Of a stretch of DNA of 13,337 nt, positions 1-6,415 are shown in pieces. How positions within the stretch are numbered: the stretch's first letter is position 1; each line of letters opens with the position of its first letter. Source of the stretch: Gammaproteobacteria bacterium (GTDB taxonomy: Bacteria; Pseudomonadota; Gammaproteobacteria; UBA6429; Thiohalophilaceae). Both the position numbers and the translations under genes were made by a program. The stretch lies in NCBI GenBank assembly GCA_024639445.1, contig JAHEIJ010000037.1, positions 1 through 13,337 of the forward strand. Reading direction: 5' to 3'. The notes beneath the pieces are model-generated. The model saw only the letters and a list, made by a program, of their open reading frames with translations. It was not told the origin of the DNA and searched no databases.

Positions 1-748
1 CTTGTTCATAGGCAGGCAACGGTAGTTGGGCCTCGATCAGTTTCTCACTTTCGGCTTCACAGTGATCGAATTGCTTGAACAGAAAGTCCACGTCGGCATG
101 CTCAAAGTTATAGGCAGACTGTTCCACCTCATTCTGATGGTAAACATCACCATAGGTGATTCGGCCTAGCGGGCCATCCGCCCAGACAAGATCAAACAAG
201 CTTTCCACGCCCTGCAGGTACATGGCGATACGCTCCAGGCCATAGGTGATCTCGCCAGTAACGGGTCGGCAGTCCAGCCCGCCGACTTGTTGAAAGTAAG
301 TAAACTGGGTGACTTCCATGCCGTTTAACCAGACTTCCCAGCCCAACCCCCAGGCACCTAAAGTAGGTGATTCCCAGTTGTCTTCGACAAAGCGAATATC
401 GTGCACCAAAGGATCAAGGCCCAGCATTTTGAGCGAATCCAGATACAGCTCCTGAATATCCAGTGGCGAAGGTTTGATTACGACCTGGAACTGATAATAG
501 TGCTGCAGGCGATTGGGATTTTCTCCATAACGTCCATCGGTGGGTCGGCGTGACGGTTGCACATAGGCGGCAGCCCAGGGCTCGGGACCGATCGCGCGAA
601 TATAGGTTGCAGTGTGAAAAGTGCCGGCACCCATTTCCATATCATAGGGTTGCATGATGACGCAGCCGCGCTCAGCCCAGTATTGCTGAAGGGCCAGAAT
701 CAGTCCCTGAAAAGTCGAGACATCGGGTTTGTGGGTTTTCGGACTCAA
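1..748 (-). CDS. glyQ: Glycyl-tRNA synthetase alpha subunit, C-terminus cut by window edge
   Basis: Catalytic alpha chain of the alpha2-beta2 bacterial glycyl-tRNA synthetase, which charges tRNA-Gly with glycine in the cytoplasm. The 249 visible codons read as a typical Gly[19 protein letters not shown] near residues 12-29, [14 protein letters not shown] at 32-45, the class II signature region [13 protein letters not shown] at 68-80, [13 protein letters not shown] at 83-95 and the motif-3-like GLERIAMY at 170-177. The family is usually about 300 residues, so roughly 50 are missing past base 1; glyS would be expected next, outside the window. No in-frame ATG precedes the conserved N-terminus. 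The first usable start after the upstream in-frame stop is TTG at 748-746, giving [13 protein letters not shown], with a weak purine-rich GCAGG upstream. The identity is certain; the TTG start is an inference. Confidence 0.97.
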   Translation of the reverse strand, partial: MSPKTHKPDVSTFQGLILALQQYWAERGCVIMQPYDMEMGAGTFHTATYIRAIGPEPWAAAYVQPSRRPTDGRYGENPNRLQHYYQFQVVIKPSPLDIQELYLDSLKMLGLDPLVHDIRFVEDNWESPTLGAWGLGWEVWLNGMEVTQFTYFQQVGGLDCRPVTGEITYGLERIAMYLQGVESLFDLVWADGPLGRITYGDVYHQNEVEQSAYNFEHADVDFLFKQFDHCEAESEKLIEAQLPLPAYEQ

Positions 749-783
749 TCTTTTGCCTGCTCTAGCTATAAAAAAGAGCGCAC

Positions 784-789
784 ATTATA
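784..789 (-). promoter_or_regulatory. Candidate -10 box for glyQ
   Basis: On the minus strand a perfect TATAAT lies 35 bases upstream of the inferred TTG start of glyQ, which would give a leader of about 30 bases. No good TTGACA-like -35 hexamer is visible 16-18 bases upstream, so this rests on the -10 alone. Confidence 0.38.
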
Positions 790-896
790 GCGGCGGTCGT
801 TGCCGGCGTCCTGTTTCACGCGCAACAAGTTGATTCCAGGGGACAAGTTTGGCTTGCAGCGCCACGCTGAGAACACCACTTTCAGGAATAACAAGC

Positions 897-925
897 TTGT
901 GATGGGCGGGGTTTATGCGTTTACT
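897..925 (+). promoter_or_regulatory. Weak candidate sigma-70 promoter for the gene at 1000
   Basis: TTGTGA (897-902) and TTTACT (920-925) are separated by 17 bases, each matching four of six consensus positions. It sits in the glyQ/orf1000 divergent spacer, about 75 bases before the ATG at 1000. Nothing else clear was seen in 790-999 except the ribosome binding site of the next gene. Confidence 0.28.
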
Positions 926-999
926 TAAATGTGAGGCATCAAAAACTTGTGGTAAGTGAACCGGGTGCCTGATTGCAGCAAGCACAGGAGTGTAGCGAT

Positions 1000-1578
1000 A
1001 TGCGCAGAATCCTGGAACAACCGGGAAATATCTCACAGTGGCAAGCCCTGGTGGCGGAGGCCGAGGAACTTTCGGGCGTCCAGCTGGGCGAGGAGCTGGA
1101 AAGTTACCTGGTGTTTACATTGATGCGGTACCTGCGCCGACCGGAAATGGCGCAGCGGATATTGGCGCTCGATTTTCTGGAAGCATTTCAGCAGTCCCAT
1201 CCACAGCGAAACGAAGCCTTGCGAGACGTGGGTGATCAATGCCTGCTCTTCTCGGGCTTATTTCCCCGTCGTGCTGAGCGCCGCCGCGTACGGGTCAGCT
1301 ACTACGTCAAACTGGGACGGAGCGCATACCAGAACCTGGCCGACAGCTTGACCAAAACAGCCGACCTATTCGCGCTCCTGGCAGAGGAATTCATCGCAGC
1401 GATGGATACACTGCAGGCGATTCGGGTGCTCGGCCATCAAACCACCGGGCTTTTACCAGTGCAAGCGTATGAGCTATGGCAAGATACGGCCAGCCGCCAG
1501 GCCTACGCCGAACTGATGCGCCAGACAGGGGGGCAGCCGGTGCTGGTTGCCCGCTCAAAAAAACCGAATTGTCACTGA
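1000..1578 (+). CDS. Conserved-looking helical protein of unknown function (192 aa)
   Basis: I do not recognise a named family. The 192-residue product has no signal peptide or membrane segment and looks all-helical and cytoplasmic. Its best-defined stretch is around residues 76-112: DVGDQCLLFSGLFPRRAERR followed by SYYVKLGRSAYQNLA. The pattern of Gly, Phe-Pro, paired Arg and Tyr looks like a constrained motif, not filler. The rest is a helical N-terminal region (ELESYLVFTLMRYL at 32-45) and a basic tail ending in KKPNCH. The reading frame extends upstream to a TTG at 973, but ATG at 1000 has an AGGAG (986-990) at a spacing of 9 bases and is preferred. It lies divergent from glyQ and 98 bases before the PP-loop gene on the same strand; the spacer shows no clear terminator, so co-transcription is possible. 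Confidence 0.8.
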   Translation: MRRILEQPGNISQWQALVAEAEELSGVQLGEELESYLVFTLMRYLRRPEMAQRILALDFLEAFQQSHPQRNEALRDVGDQCLLFSGLFPRRAERRRVRVSYYVKLGRSAYQNLADSLTKTADLFALLAEEFIAAMDTLQAIRVLGHQTTGLLPVQAYELWQDTASRQAYAELMRQTGGQPVLVARSKKPNCH

Positions 1579-1676
1579 TTTTGATTTAAGCGACGTACCC
1601 GGCATGTTCTCGCCAGGTGGGATTTGCTATCCTTGGGGTTTTTCACCTCACAGTTTTGATTTCTGTTAGTAATTTC

Positions 1677-2720
1677 ATGTCTACGCAAGCTAAAGCGGTG
1701 TCTCTTGTTTCCGGGGGCCTGGATTCGATGTTGGCCACCCGGGCCATCATGGATCAGGGCATCCATGTGGAGGGCATTAATTTTTTCACCGGTTTTTGCG
1801 TGGAAGGGCACACTCATGCCATTCGCCAAGAGGATCGCCAAAAGCCCAAGCGCAACAACGCTTTGTGGGTGGCGGAGCAACTGGGTATCAAGTTGCACAT
1901 TGTGGATGTGATTGAAGAATATAAAGACGTGCTGCTGAATCCCCGGCACGGCTATGGTCAGAACATGAATCCCTGTCTTGATTGCAAGGGCTTCATGGTG
2001 CGCAAGGCCTATGAGTGGATTCAGCAAAACGATTTTGATTTCATCATCACCGGGGAAGTGTTGGGACAGCGCCCCATGTCGCAACGCAAGGACACCATGC
2101 CGGTAGTGCAGCGTGAGTCCGGTGCCGGCGACTTGCTATTGCGCCCTTTGTGCGCCAAACACCTCCCCCCCACCCTGCCGGAACGTGAAGGCTGGGTGGA
2201 GCGTGACAAGCTGTTTGCTTTCAATGGCCGATCACGCAAACCGCAAATGGCCCTGGCACAAGAATATGGATTTACCGACTATGCGACCCCGGCCGGGGGT
2301 TGTTGCTTTCTCACCGACAAGGCCTATTCGGAAAAGCTGGTCGATATGTGGCAGCATCGCTCAAGCCGGGACTACCAGCTGGATGACATCATGTTACTGA
2401 AGGTGGGGCGACATTTGCGCCCTCGTCCGCACTTCAAGATGATTATTTCCCGTGAAGAAGGGGAAGGTAAGTTCCTTGAAGGTTACCGTAAACAATTTCT
2501 CCATTTACGCACCCACAGTCATGCCGGCCCGCTGGTGCTGATAGATGGTGAAGTGAGTGATGACGACATTCATCTGGCTGCCCGCATCGCCGCCCGTTAT
2601 GGCCAGGGTCGTGATGCCGAGCAGGTAGAAATCGAAGTGATCGCCCTCGATGAGCAGCACCAGATGTTACAGGTTCGGCCATTTGGGCAAGACGAGATAT
2701 CTCCCAAATGGCGCGTATAG
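1677..2720 (+). CDS. PP-loop ATPase of the tRNA-thiolation (MnmA/ThiI-like) type
   Basis: Predicted cytoplasmic adenylating enzyme that activates a carbonyl oxygen for replacement by sulfur, most likely on a tRNA base. The N-terminal PP-loop SGGLDS lies at residues 12-17 of 347. MNPCLDC (97-103) resembles the NPCxxC region of MnmA, and PAGGCC (205-210) supplies a second cysteine site. Between them is TGEVLGQRPMSQ (125-136), and LLKVGRHLRPRPHFK follows at 240-254. C100, C103 and C209 or C210 could be catalytic cysteines or ligands of a [4Fe-4S] cluster, as in Fe-S-dependent thiolases such as TtuA; that is inference. It is not ordinary MnmA: the C-terminal half differs. The frame is open from a GTG at 1617, but the ATG at 1677 puts the PP-loop beta strand at the usual place and is preferred, although its ribosome site is weak. 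It overlaps the TusA-like gene by 13 bases, supporting a shared sulfur-transfer job. Confidence 0.85.
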   Translation: MSTQAKAVSLVSGGLDSMLATRAIMDQGIHVEGINFFTGFCVEGHTHAIRQEDRQKPKRNNALWVAEQLGIKLHIVDVIEEYKDVLLNPRHGYGQNMNPCLDCKGFMVRKAYEWIQQNDFDFIITGEVLGQRPMSQRKDTMPVVQRESGAGDLLLRPLCAKHLPPTLPEREGWVERDKLFAFNGRSRKPQMALAQEYGFTDYATPAGGCCFLTDKAYSEKLVDMWQHRSSRDYQLDDIMLLKVGRHLRPRPHFKMIISREEGEGKFLEGYRKQFLHLRTHSHAGPLVLIDGEVSDDDIHLAARIAARYGQGRDAEQVEIEVIALDEQHQMLQVRPFGQDEISPKWRV

Positions 2721-2968
2721 ACAGGGAGCTGGATGCCCGGCGATTGTTGTGTCCGTTGCCGGTAATTCGGGCCCAGGACGCCATTGCTGATATGCGGTCC
2801 GGAGAACGCTTGCGTGTGGTGGCAACGGACCCTGGAGTAAAGAATGATATCCCAGCCTGGTGCCGAATTAACGGTCATAAGGTCGAAAGCATGGATGAGC
2901 GGGACGATGAAATTGTATTAATTATTGAGGTAGAAGGATTTGGGGCACCTGCATTCACCGATCACTGA
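2708..2968 (+). CDS. TusA-family sulfur carrier (sulfurtransferase)
   Basis: Small cytoplasmic protein of 86 residues that should carry persulfide sulfur on a cysteine. The family hallmark is complete: LDARRLLCPLPVI at residues 8-20, with the CPxP cysteine at C15, followed by the expected beta-alpha-beta-alpha-beta pattern (GERLRVVATDPG at 32-43; EIVLIIEVEG near the end). A second cysteine is at C52 (IPAWCRINGH), a position often Cys or Phe in this family. The ATG at 2708 lies inside the end of the PP-loop gene, 13 bases of overlap, with no strong Shine-Dalgarno, so translational coupling is likely. The neighbour suggests it feeds sulfur to the PP-loop enzyme, as TusA feeds MnmA through TusBCD-TusE in enterics, but the other Tus proteins are absent here. 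Calling it tusA proper is not justified, since TusA-like paralogues have varied roles. Confidence 0.93.
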   Translation: MARIDRELDARRLLCPLPVIRAQDAIADMRSGERLRVVATDPGVKNDIPAWCRINGHKVESMDERDDEIVLIIEVEGFGAPAFTDH

Positions 2969-4121
2969 GCCGCAAACCGGCAAGAAAAGTCCTCGCTATC
3001 GGGAGACGATAAAAGTTACCCTGATCGGCTCGGTTGTCGATCTGTTGCTGGGCGTGTTCAAGATCCAGTTTGGCTTTCTGTCACAGTCCCAGGCCCTGAT
3101 TGCTGATGGCATCCATTCACTCTCTGATTTGGCCACGGATGCGATCGTGCTTTATGCCGCCAAGCATTCGCATACCGAAGCGGATGAAGAGCATCCATAT
3201 GGGCACGGCCGGTTTGAAACCGTGGCCACGGTAGGTTTGGGAATCGCCCTTCTGGTGGTTGCCATTGGAATCAGTATCGACGCTACCCTGCGGTTGTTTA
3301 ATCCGGAAAAACTGCTAACCCCGAGCATGGGGGCGCTGATTGTCGCCGCGATTTCGATTGTTTCCAAGGAAGCGATTTACCACTACACCATGCACGTGGC
3401 GCGTAAATACAACTCAAATATGTTACGTGCTAACGCCTGGCATAGCCGTACTGACGCCATCTCCTCCGTAGTTGTATTGGTGGGTGTGGGCGGCAGTATG
3501 GCGGGCTTGTGGTATCTCGATGCGATTGCGGCCATCGGGGTGGGCCTGATGATCGCCAAGATTGGTTGGGACCTGGCCTGGCACAGTATTCGTGAGCTGG
3601 TTGATACGGGTCTGGATGCGGAGCGAGTTGACGCAATTCGAAAAACGATTCTCGATGTCGATGGTGTTGTGTCCCTGCATGTATTGCGTACTCGACGTAT
3701 GGCCGGGGAGGCGTTGGTGGATGTGCACATCCAGGTAGCGCCACACATCAGCGTCTCAGAAGGCCACTATGTCAGTGAAACAGTTCGGGCGCGGATAATA
3801 AAAGAAATTGAAGAAGTGGCGGATGTCATGGTACACATAGACCCCGAAAATGATGAGGTCACGCCACCCAACACGGGGCTGCCATTACGCAAAAAACTGA
3901 TGGCACAGCTGGAACAACAATGGCAGGGGTTGGACGCGGCCAGTCGCATTAAAGAAGTCACGCTGCATTATCTGGATGGACAGGTTCAGGTTGAACTGAA
4001 ACTGCCTCTTGCCGTCCTGGAAGAAGATACTCAATCAGGCCGCGCCAGACTCCAGGCACAGTTTAATGAGGTGGCGGAAAAGCTGAAGGATGTTTCGGCT
4101 ATCACACTCAGTTATGTATAA
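2940..4121 (+). CDS. Cation diffusion facilitator (Zn/Fe/Mn efflux) with extended C-terminal domain
   Basis: Inner-membrane divalent-metal/proton antiporter of the CDF family, related to FieF/YiiP and MamM. Membrane segments begin near residue 27. The transport site is formed by H59 and D63 in TM2 (ADGIHSLSD) and H168 and D172 in TM5 (NAWHSRTD), a His-Asp/His-Asp site that in characterised CDFs favours zinc over cadmium. HPYGHGRFE (85-93) is the conserved loop after TM2. A cytoplasmic ferredoxin-like domain (about 225-305) ends with VMVHIDPE. Residues about 310-393 are extra compared with the usual length near 300 and resemble another beta-alpha-beta unit. There is no ATG near the N-terminus: TTG at 2940 gives MGHLHSPITE, but AAGGA (2934-2938) is only one base away; CTG at 2949, 10 bases from that site, is an alternative. 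It overlaps the TusA-like gene by about 20-29 bases. Confidence 0.94.
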   Translation: MGHLHSPITEPQTGKKSPRYRETIKVTLIGSVVDLLLGVFKIQFGFLSQSQALIADGIHSLSDLATDAIVLYAAKHSHTEADEEHPYGHGRFETVATVGLGIALLVVAIGISIDATLRLFNPEKLLTPSMGALIVAAISIVSKEAIYHYTMHVARKYNSNMLRANAWHSRTDAISSVVVLVGVGGSMAGLWYLDAIAAIGVGLMIAKIGWDLAWHSIRELVDTGLDAERVDAIRKTILDVDGVVSLHVLRTRRMAGEALVDVHIQVAPHISVSEGHYVSETVRARIIKEIEEVADVMVHIDPENDEVTPPNTGLPLRKKLMAQLEQQWQGLDAASRIKEVTLHYLDGQVQVELKLPLAVLEEDTQSGRARLQAQFNEVAEKLKDVSAITLSYV

Positions 4122-4138
4122 TGCACCAAGTTGGTGCG
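4122..4138 (+). promoter_or_regulatory. NtrC enhancer site upstream of glnA
   Basis: TGCACC-AAGTT-GGTGCG is an almost perfect match to the NtrC dyad TGCACC-N5-GGTGCA. Its centre is about 128 bases upstream of the start point expected from the sigma-54 promoter, the distance range used by NtrC enhancers. It abuts the stop codon of the cation-transporter gene. Phosphorylated NtrC bound here should contact sigma-54 RNA polymerase by DNA looping under nitrogen limitation. Confidence 0.88.
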
Positions 4139-4231
4139 GCCCTAATAAAAAGCGCACAATTTAAGGGCTCCATAGCGTGGGACCCGAAGGGGAATTTCAT
4201 AAAAACCATTTAGAATCGTGTGCCTGGCAGG

Positions 4232-4247
4232 TGGCATAGTTCATGCA
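4232..4247 (+). promoter_or_regulatory. Sigma-54 promoter of glnA
   Basis: TGGCAT-AGTTC-ATGCA keeps the invariant GG (-24) and GC (-12) at the correct 10-base spacing and matches the consensus TGGCACG-N4-TTGCA well. Transcription should start near 4259, giving a leader of about 45 bases to the glnA ATG. An NtrC site lies 94 bases upstream of the element. Confidence 0.88.
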
Positions 4248-4303
4248 ACAGCAGGGCACATGCTTTTATAAGCTAACCATTTTTTCATATTTGGAGAAGA
4301 GTA

Positions 4304-5710
4304 ATGTCTGACAAAGTTTTAAAAATGATTAAGGATAACGGCGTCAAGTTCATTGACTTCCGTTTTACCGACACCCGGGGAAAAGAGCAGCACGTATCCG
4401 TACCATCCCATCAGGTTGGTGCCGACCTGTTTACTGAAGGCAAGATGTTTGATGGCTCTTCCATCTCCGGCTGGAAGGGGATTAATGAGTCCGACATGAC
4501 TCTGTTGCCGGAAGCAGATTCCGCCGTGATGGATCCCTTTACCGATGAACCTACCTTAATCCTGACCTGTGACATTATGGAACCGACCACCGGCCAGGGT
4601 TATGAGCGTGACCCCCGCTCCCTGGCAAAACGGGCCGAGGCTTATCTGAATTCAACCGGTATTGCTGACACCGCCTATTTCGGTCCCGAACCGGAATTTT
4701 TTGTCCTCGACGACGTCCGCTGGGGCGCTGATATGAGCGGCGCCTTCTACAAGGTAGATTCGGAAGAAGCCGAGTGGAACTCAGAGCGCGTATATGAAGA
4801 CGGTAACATCGGTCACCGCCCGGGTATGAAGGGGGGTTATTTCCCGGTCCCGCCGGTGGATTCCCTGAATGACATGCGTGGTGCAATGTGCCTGGCCATG
4901 GAAGAAATGGGTGTAATGACTGAAGTGCATCACCATGAAGTGGCAACGGCCGGTCAATGTGAAATCGGGACCCGCTTCAATACCCTGGTCAAGCGTGCTG
5001 ACTGGAACCAGATCCTGAAGTACTGCGTACACAATGTGGCACACATCTATGGCAAGACAGCGACCTTCATGCCGAAACCGCTGGTGGGTGATAATGGTAG
5101 TGGCATGCACGTGCATCAGTCGCTGGCCAAAGACGGACAAAACCTGTTCTCCGGTGATGGTTATGGTGGCCTGTCTGAAACTGCGCTGTACTATATCGGC
5201 GGCATCATCAAGCACGCCCGCGCCCTGAATGCCTTTACCAACGCTTCGACAAACTCATACAAGCGTCTGGTTCCCGGTTTTGAAGCGCCGGTCATGTTGG
5301 CCTACTCGGCGCGTAATCGTTCCGCTTCCATTCGTATTCCATTCGACCCCAACCCGAAGGGCCGTCGTATCGAAGTCCGCTTCCCGGATCCAACCGCCAA
5401 CCCTTACCTGGCATTCTCTGCCATGCTGATGGCTGGTATTGACGGCATTCAGAACAAGATCCATCCGGGTGAAGCCATGGACAAGGACCTGTATGATTTA
5501 CCGGCTGAAGAAGCCATGGCAATTCCGACCGTATGTCACAGTCTCGACATGGCGCTGGATGCAGTGGATCAGGACCGCGCCTTCCTGACAGCCGGTGGCG
5601 TGTTTACTGATGACGTTATCGATGCATATATCGAACTGAAGATGGATGAAGTTACTCGTATGCGAATGACTACCCATCCGGTTGAATTCGACATGTACTA
5701 CTCGTTGTAA
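4304..5710 (+). CDS. glnA: Glutamine synthetase type I (GS-I beta), adenylylatable
   Basis: Cytoplasmic dodecameric enzyme that joins ammonium to glutamate using ATP to give glutamine, the main route of ammonium assimilation. The 468-residue product has the family length and all landmarks: [12 protein letters not shown] at 49-60, the catalytic EPEFF around 129-133, the ATP-site signature [16 protein letters not shown] at 258-273, NRSASIRIP at 338-346 with the glutamate-site arginines, and [15 protein letters not shown] at 359-373. Y397 in DLYDLPAEE is the tyrosine adenylylated by GlnE, so post-translational control by the GlnE/GlnB system is expected. The ATG at 4304 is preceded by GGAGAAGA (4293-4300). 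The sigma-54 promoter and NtrC enhancer upstream indicate induction under nitrogen limitation, and a strong terminator follows 21 bases after the stop. Confidence 0.99.
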   Translation: MSDKVLKMIKDNGVKFIDFRFTDTRGKEQHVSVPSHQVGADLFTEGKMFDGSSISGWKGINESDMTLLPEADSAVMDPFTDEPTLILTCDIMEPTTGQGYERDPRSLAKRAEAYLNSTGIADTAYFGPEPEFFVLDDVRWGADMSGAFYKVDSEEAEWNSERVYEDGNIGHRPGMKGGYFPVPPVDSLNDMRGAMCLAMEEMGVMTEVHHHEVATAGQCEIGTRFNTLVKRADWNQILKYCVHNVAHIYGKTATFMPKPLVGDNGSGMHVHQSLAKDGQNLFSGDGYGGLSETALYYIGGIIKHARALNAFTNASTNSYKRLVPGFEAPVMLAYSARNRSASIRIPFDPNPKGRRIEVRFPDPTANPYLAFSAMLMAGIDGIQNKIHPGEAMDKDLYDLPAEEAMAIPTVCHSLDMALDAVDQDRAFLTAGGVFTDDVIDAYIELKMDEVTRMRMTTHPVEFDMYYSL

Positions 5711-5731
5711 GTAGCCGCGTTGTATCGAAAC

Positions 5732-5758
5732 AAAAACGCCCCTTCGGGGGCGTTTTTT
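5732..5758 (+). terminator. Rho-independent terminator after glnA
   Basis: Stem CGCCCC (5737-5742) pairs with GGGGCG (5747-5752) across a TTCG tetraloop; flanking A5 and T5 extend the pairing, and a run of six T at 5753-5758 follows. It should end most glnA transcripts, separating glnA from the genes at 5839-9110 except for read-through. Confidence 0.96.
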
Positions 5759-5803
5759 ATGCCCGTTAGCGATGCCTAAGATTCTATAAGACGCGCTAAG
5801 TTA

Positions 5804-5832
5804 TTGAAGCGCGGCAGGGTTTCCGCTATGCT
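5804..5832 (+). promoter_or_regulatory. Candidate sigma-70 promoter for the DUF4124 gene
   Basis: TTGAAG (5804-5809) and TATGCT (5827-5832) are exactly 17 bases apart, each matching four of six consensus positions. Transcription would begin around 5838-5840, essentially on the ATG at 5839, so the message could be leaderless. A short inverted repeat, GCGCT (5793-5797) and AGCGC (5808-5812), overlaps the -35 and could be an operator. Another -10-like TATAAG at 5785-5790 lacks a good -35. Confidence 0.42.
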
Positions 5833-5881
5833 GATTTTATGCGTAGTTTACTCATACTTGTTGGTTTGGCGCTGTGTATAA
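5828..5881 (+). CDS. Possible 17-residue hydrophobic peptide overlapping the DUF4124 start
   Basis: An ATG at 5828 opens a 17-codon frame ending with TAA at 5879-5881, with the mostly hydrophobic product MLILCVVYSYLLVWRCV. The AGGG at 5816-5819 is 8 bases before this ATG, an ideal Shine-Dalgarno spacing, but 19 bases before the DUF4124 ATG. It overlaps the start of the DUF4124 gene in another frame. It could be a chance frame, an upstream regulatory reading frame or a small membrane peptide. It would be translated only if transcription starts upstream, for example by read-through from glnA. Confidence 0.15.
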   Translation: MLILCVVYSYLLVWRCV

Positions 5882-6366
5882 GTGTGTTTGCCCAGGATCG
5901 CGTCTACAAGCGCGTTAACCCGGACGGCTCGGTGGAATACAGCGACCAGCCGATCGAAGATGCGGAAGTTATGAAAGTGCCAAAAGGCTCGACATTTACC
6001 ATGCCATCAACGTCGGTAGGTAGCCGTTCTAGCTCCAACCGCTCGCAAAGCAATGCTGATACGTCTGCGAGTTATGAAAGTCTGGAAATATCGTCCCCAA
6101 AGAACGATGAAGCCATTCGCAGTAATGAAGGTAGGGTAACGGCCTTAGCCAAATCCGTGCCGTCATTGATTAGGGGGCACAGTTTCCGCTGGAGAATGGA
6201 TGGTAGAGTCCTGCACCAAGAGATCAGTTCACCCGTATTACAAATGACAAGCGTCAATCGTGGCACCCATAACCTGGAAGTGGACATTGTTGACGCCGAC
6301 GGTAAAGTTGTTATTTCCTCTGAGAAGATCGTTTTTCATTTACAGCGCGTCAGCGTCGGTAATTAG
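5839..6366 (+). CDS. Secreted DUF4124-domain protein with C-terminal beta-sandwich-like domain
   Basis: Envelope protein of unknown function, 175 residues. Residues 1-18 are a clear Sec signal peptide (MRSLLILVGLALCISVFA, cleavage before QD). Residues 22-38 carry the DUF4124 signature VYKRVNPDGSVEYSDQP, a short beta-hairpin-like module common in periplasmic proteins of proteobacteria. A Ser-rich linker (about 51-78) leads to a C-terminal region (80-170) with alternating strands and an NxGRVTALAKS...SVNRGTHNLEVDIVDADGKVV layout, suggestive of an immunoglobulin-like or FN3-like fold. There is no lipobox cysteine, so it is probably periplasmic. It lies 128 bases after glnA and 262 before ntrB, on the same strand. 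Placement between glnA and ntrBC hints at a link to nitrogen status, but nothing in the protein shows what it does. Confidence 0.9.
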   Translation: MRSLLILVGLALCISVFAQDRVYKRVNPDGSVEYSDQPIEDAEVMKVPKGSTFTMPSTSVGSRSSSNRSQSNADTSASYESLEISSPKNDEAIRSNEGRVTALAKSVPSLIRGHSFRWRMDGRVLHQEISSPVLQMTSVNRGTHNLEVDIVDADGKVVISSEKIVFHLQRVSVGN

Positions 6367-6383
6367 AAAGCAGCCTTAACTTC

Positions 6384-6412
6384 TCCACATTAGATGGCCC
6401 CCTTCGTATAAT
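6384..6412 (+). promoter_or_regulatory. Sigma-70 promoter of ntrBC
   Basis: TCCACA (6384-6389, four of six) and a perfect TATAAT (6407-6412) are separated by 17 bases. The start point would be near 6419, leaving a leader of about 210 bases to ntrB. It corresponds in position and type to glnLp of enteric bacteria. Confidence 0.72.
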
Positions 6413-6415
6413 CTG

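Noticed and set aside
557..790. Plus-strand frame of 77 codons
   Set aside because: Antisense to the conserved start of glyQ; no ribosome site and no protein-like composition.
785..1036. Minus-strand frame of 83 codons in the glyQ/orf1000 spacer
   Set aside because: Begins with GTG inside the next gene on the other strand, has no ribosome site and no recognisable domain. A decayed gene remnant cannot be excluded, but there is no support for it.
1617..1676. 20-residue N-terminal extension of the PP-loop protein from GTG 1617
   Set aside because: Hydrophobic extension (MGFAILGVFHLTVLISVSNF) would be out of place on a cytoplasmic PP-loop enzyme; the ATG at 1677 gives the usual distance to SGGLDS.
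1572..2084. Minus-strand frame of 170 codons
   Set aside because: Complement of the PP-loop coding region, whose motifs are unambiguous on the plus strand.
3383..3748. Three overlapping minus-strand frames
   Set aside because: Antisense to the transporter, in alternative frames, with low-complexity composition.
4134..4168. Short inverted repeats (GTGCG/CGCAC and GCCCT/AGGGC) after the transporter gene
   Set aside because: Stems of five bases without a T-run; not a convincing terminator and probably incidental to the NtrC site.
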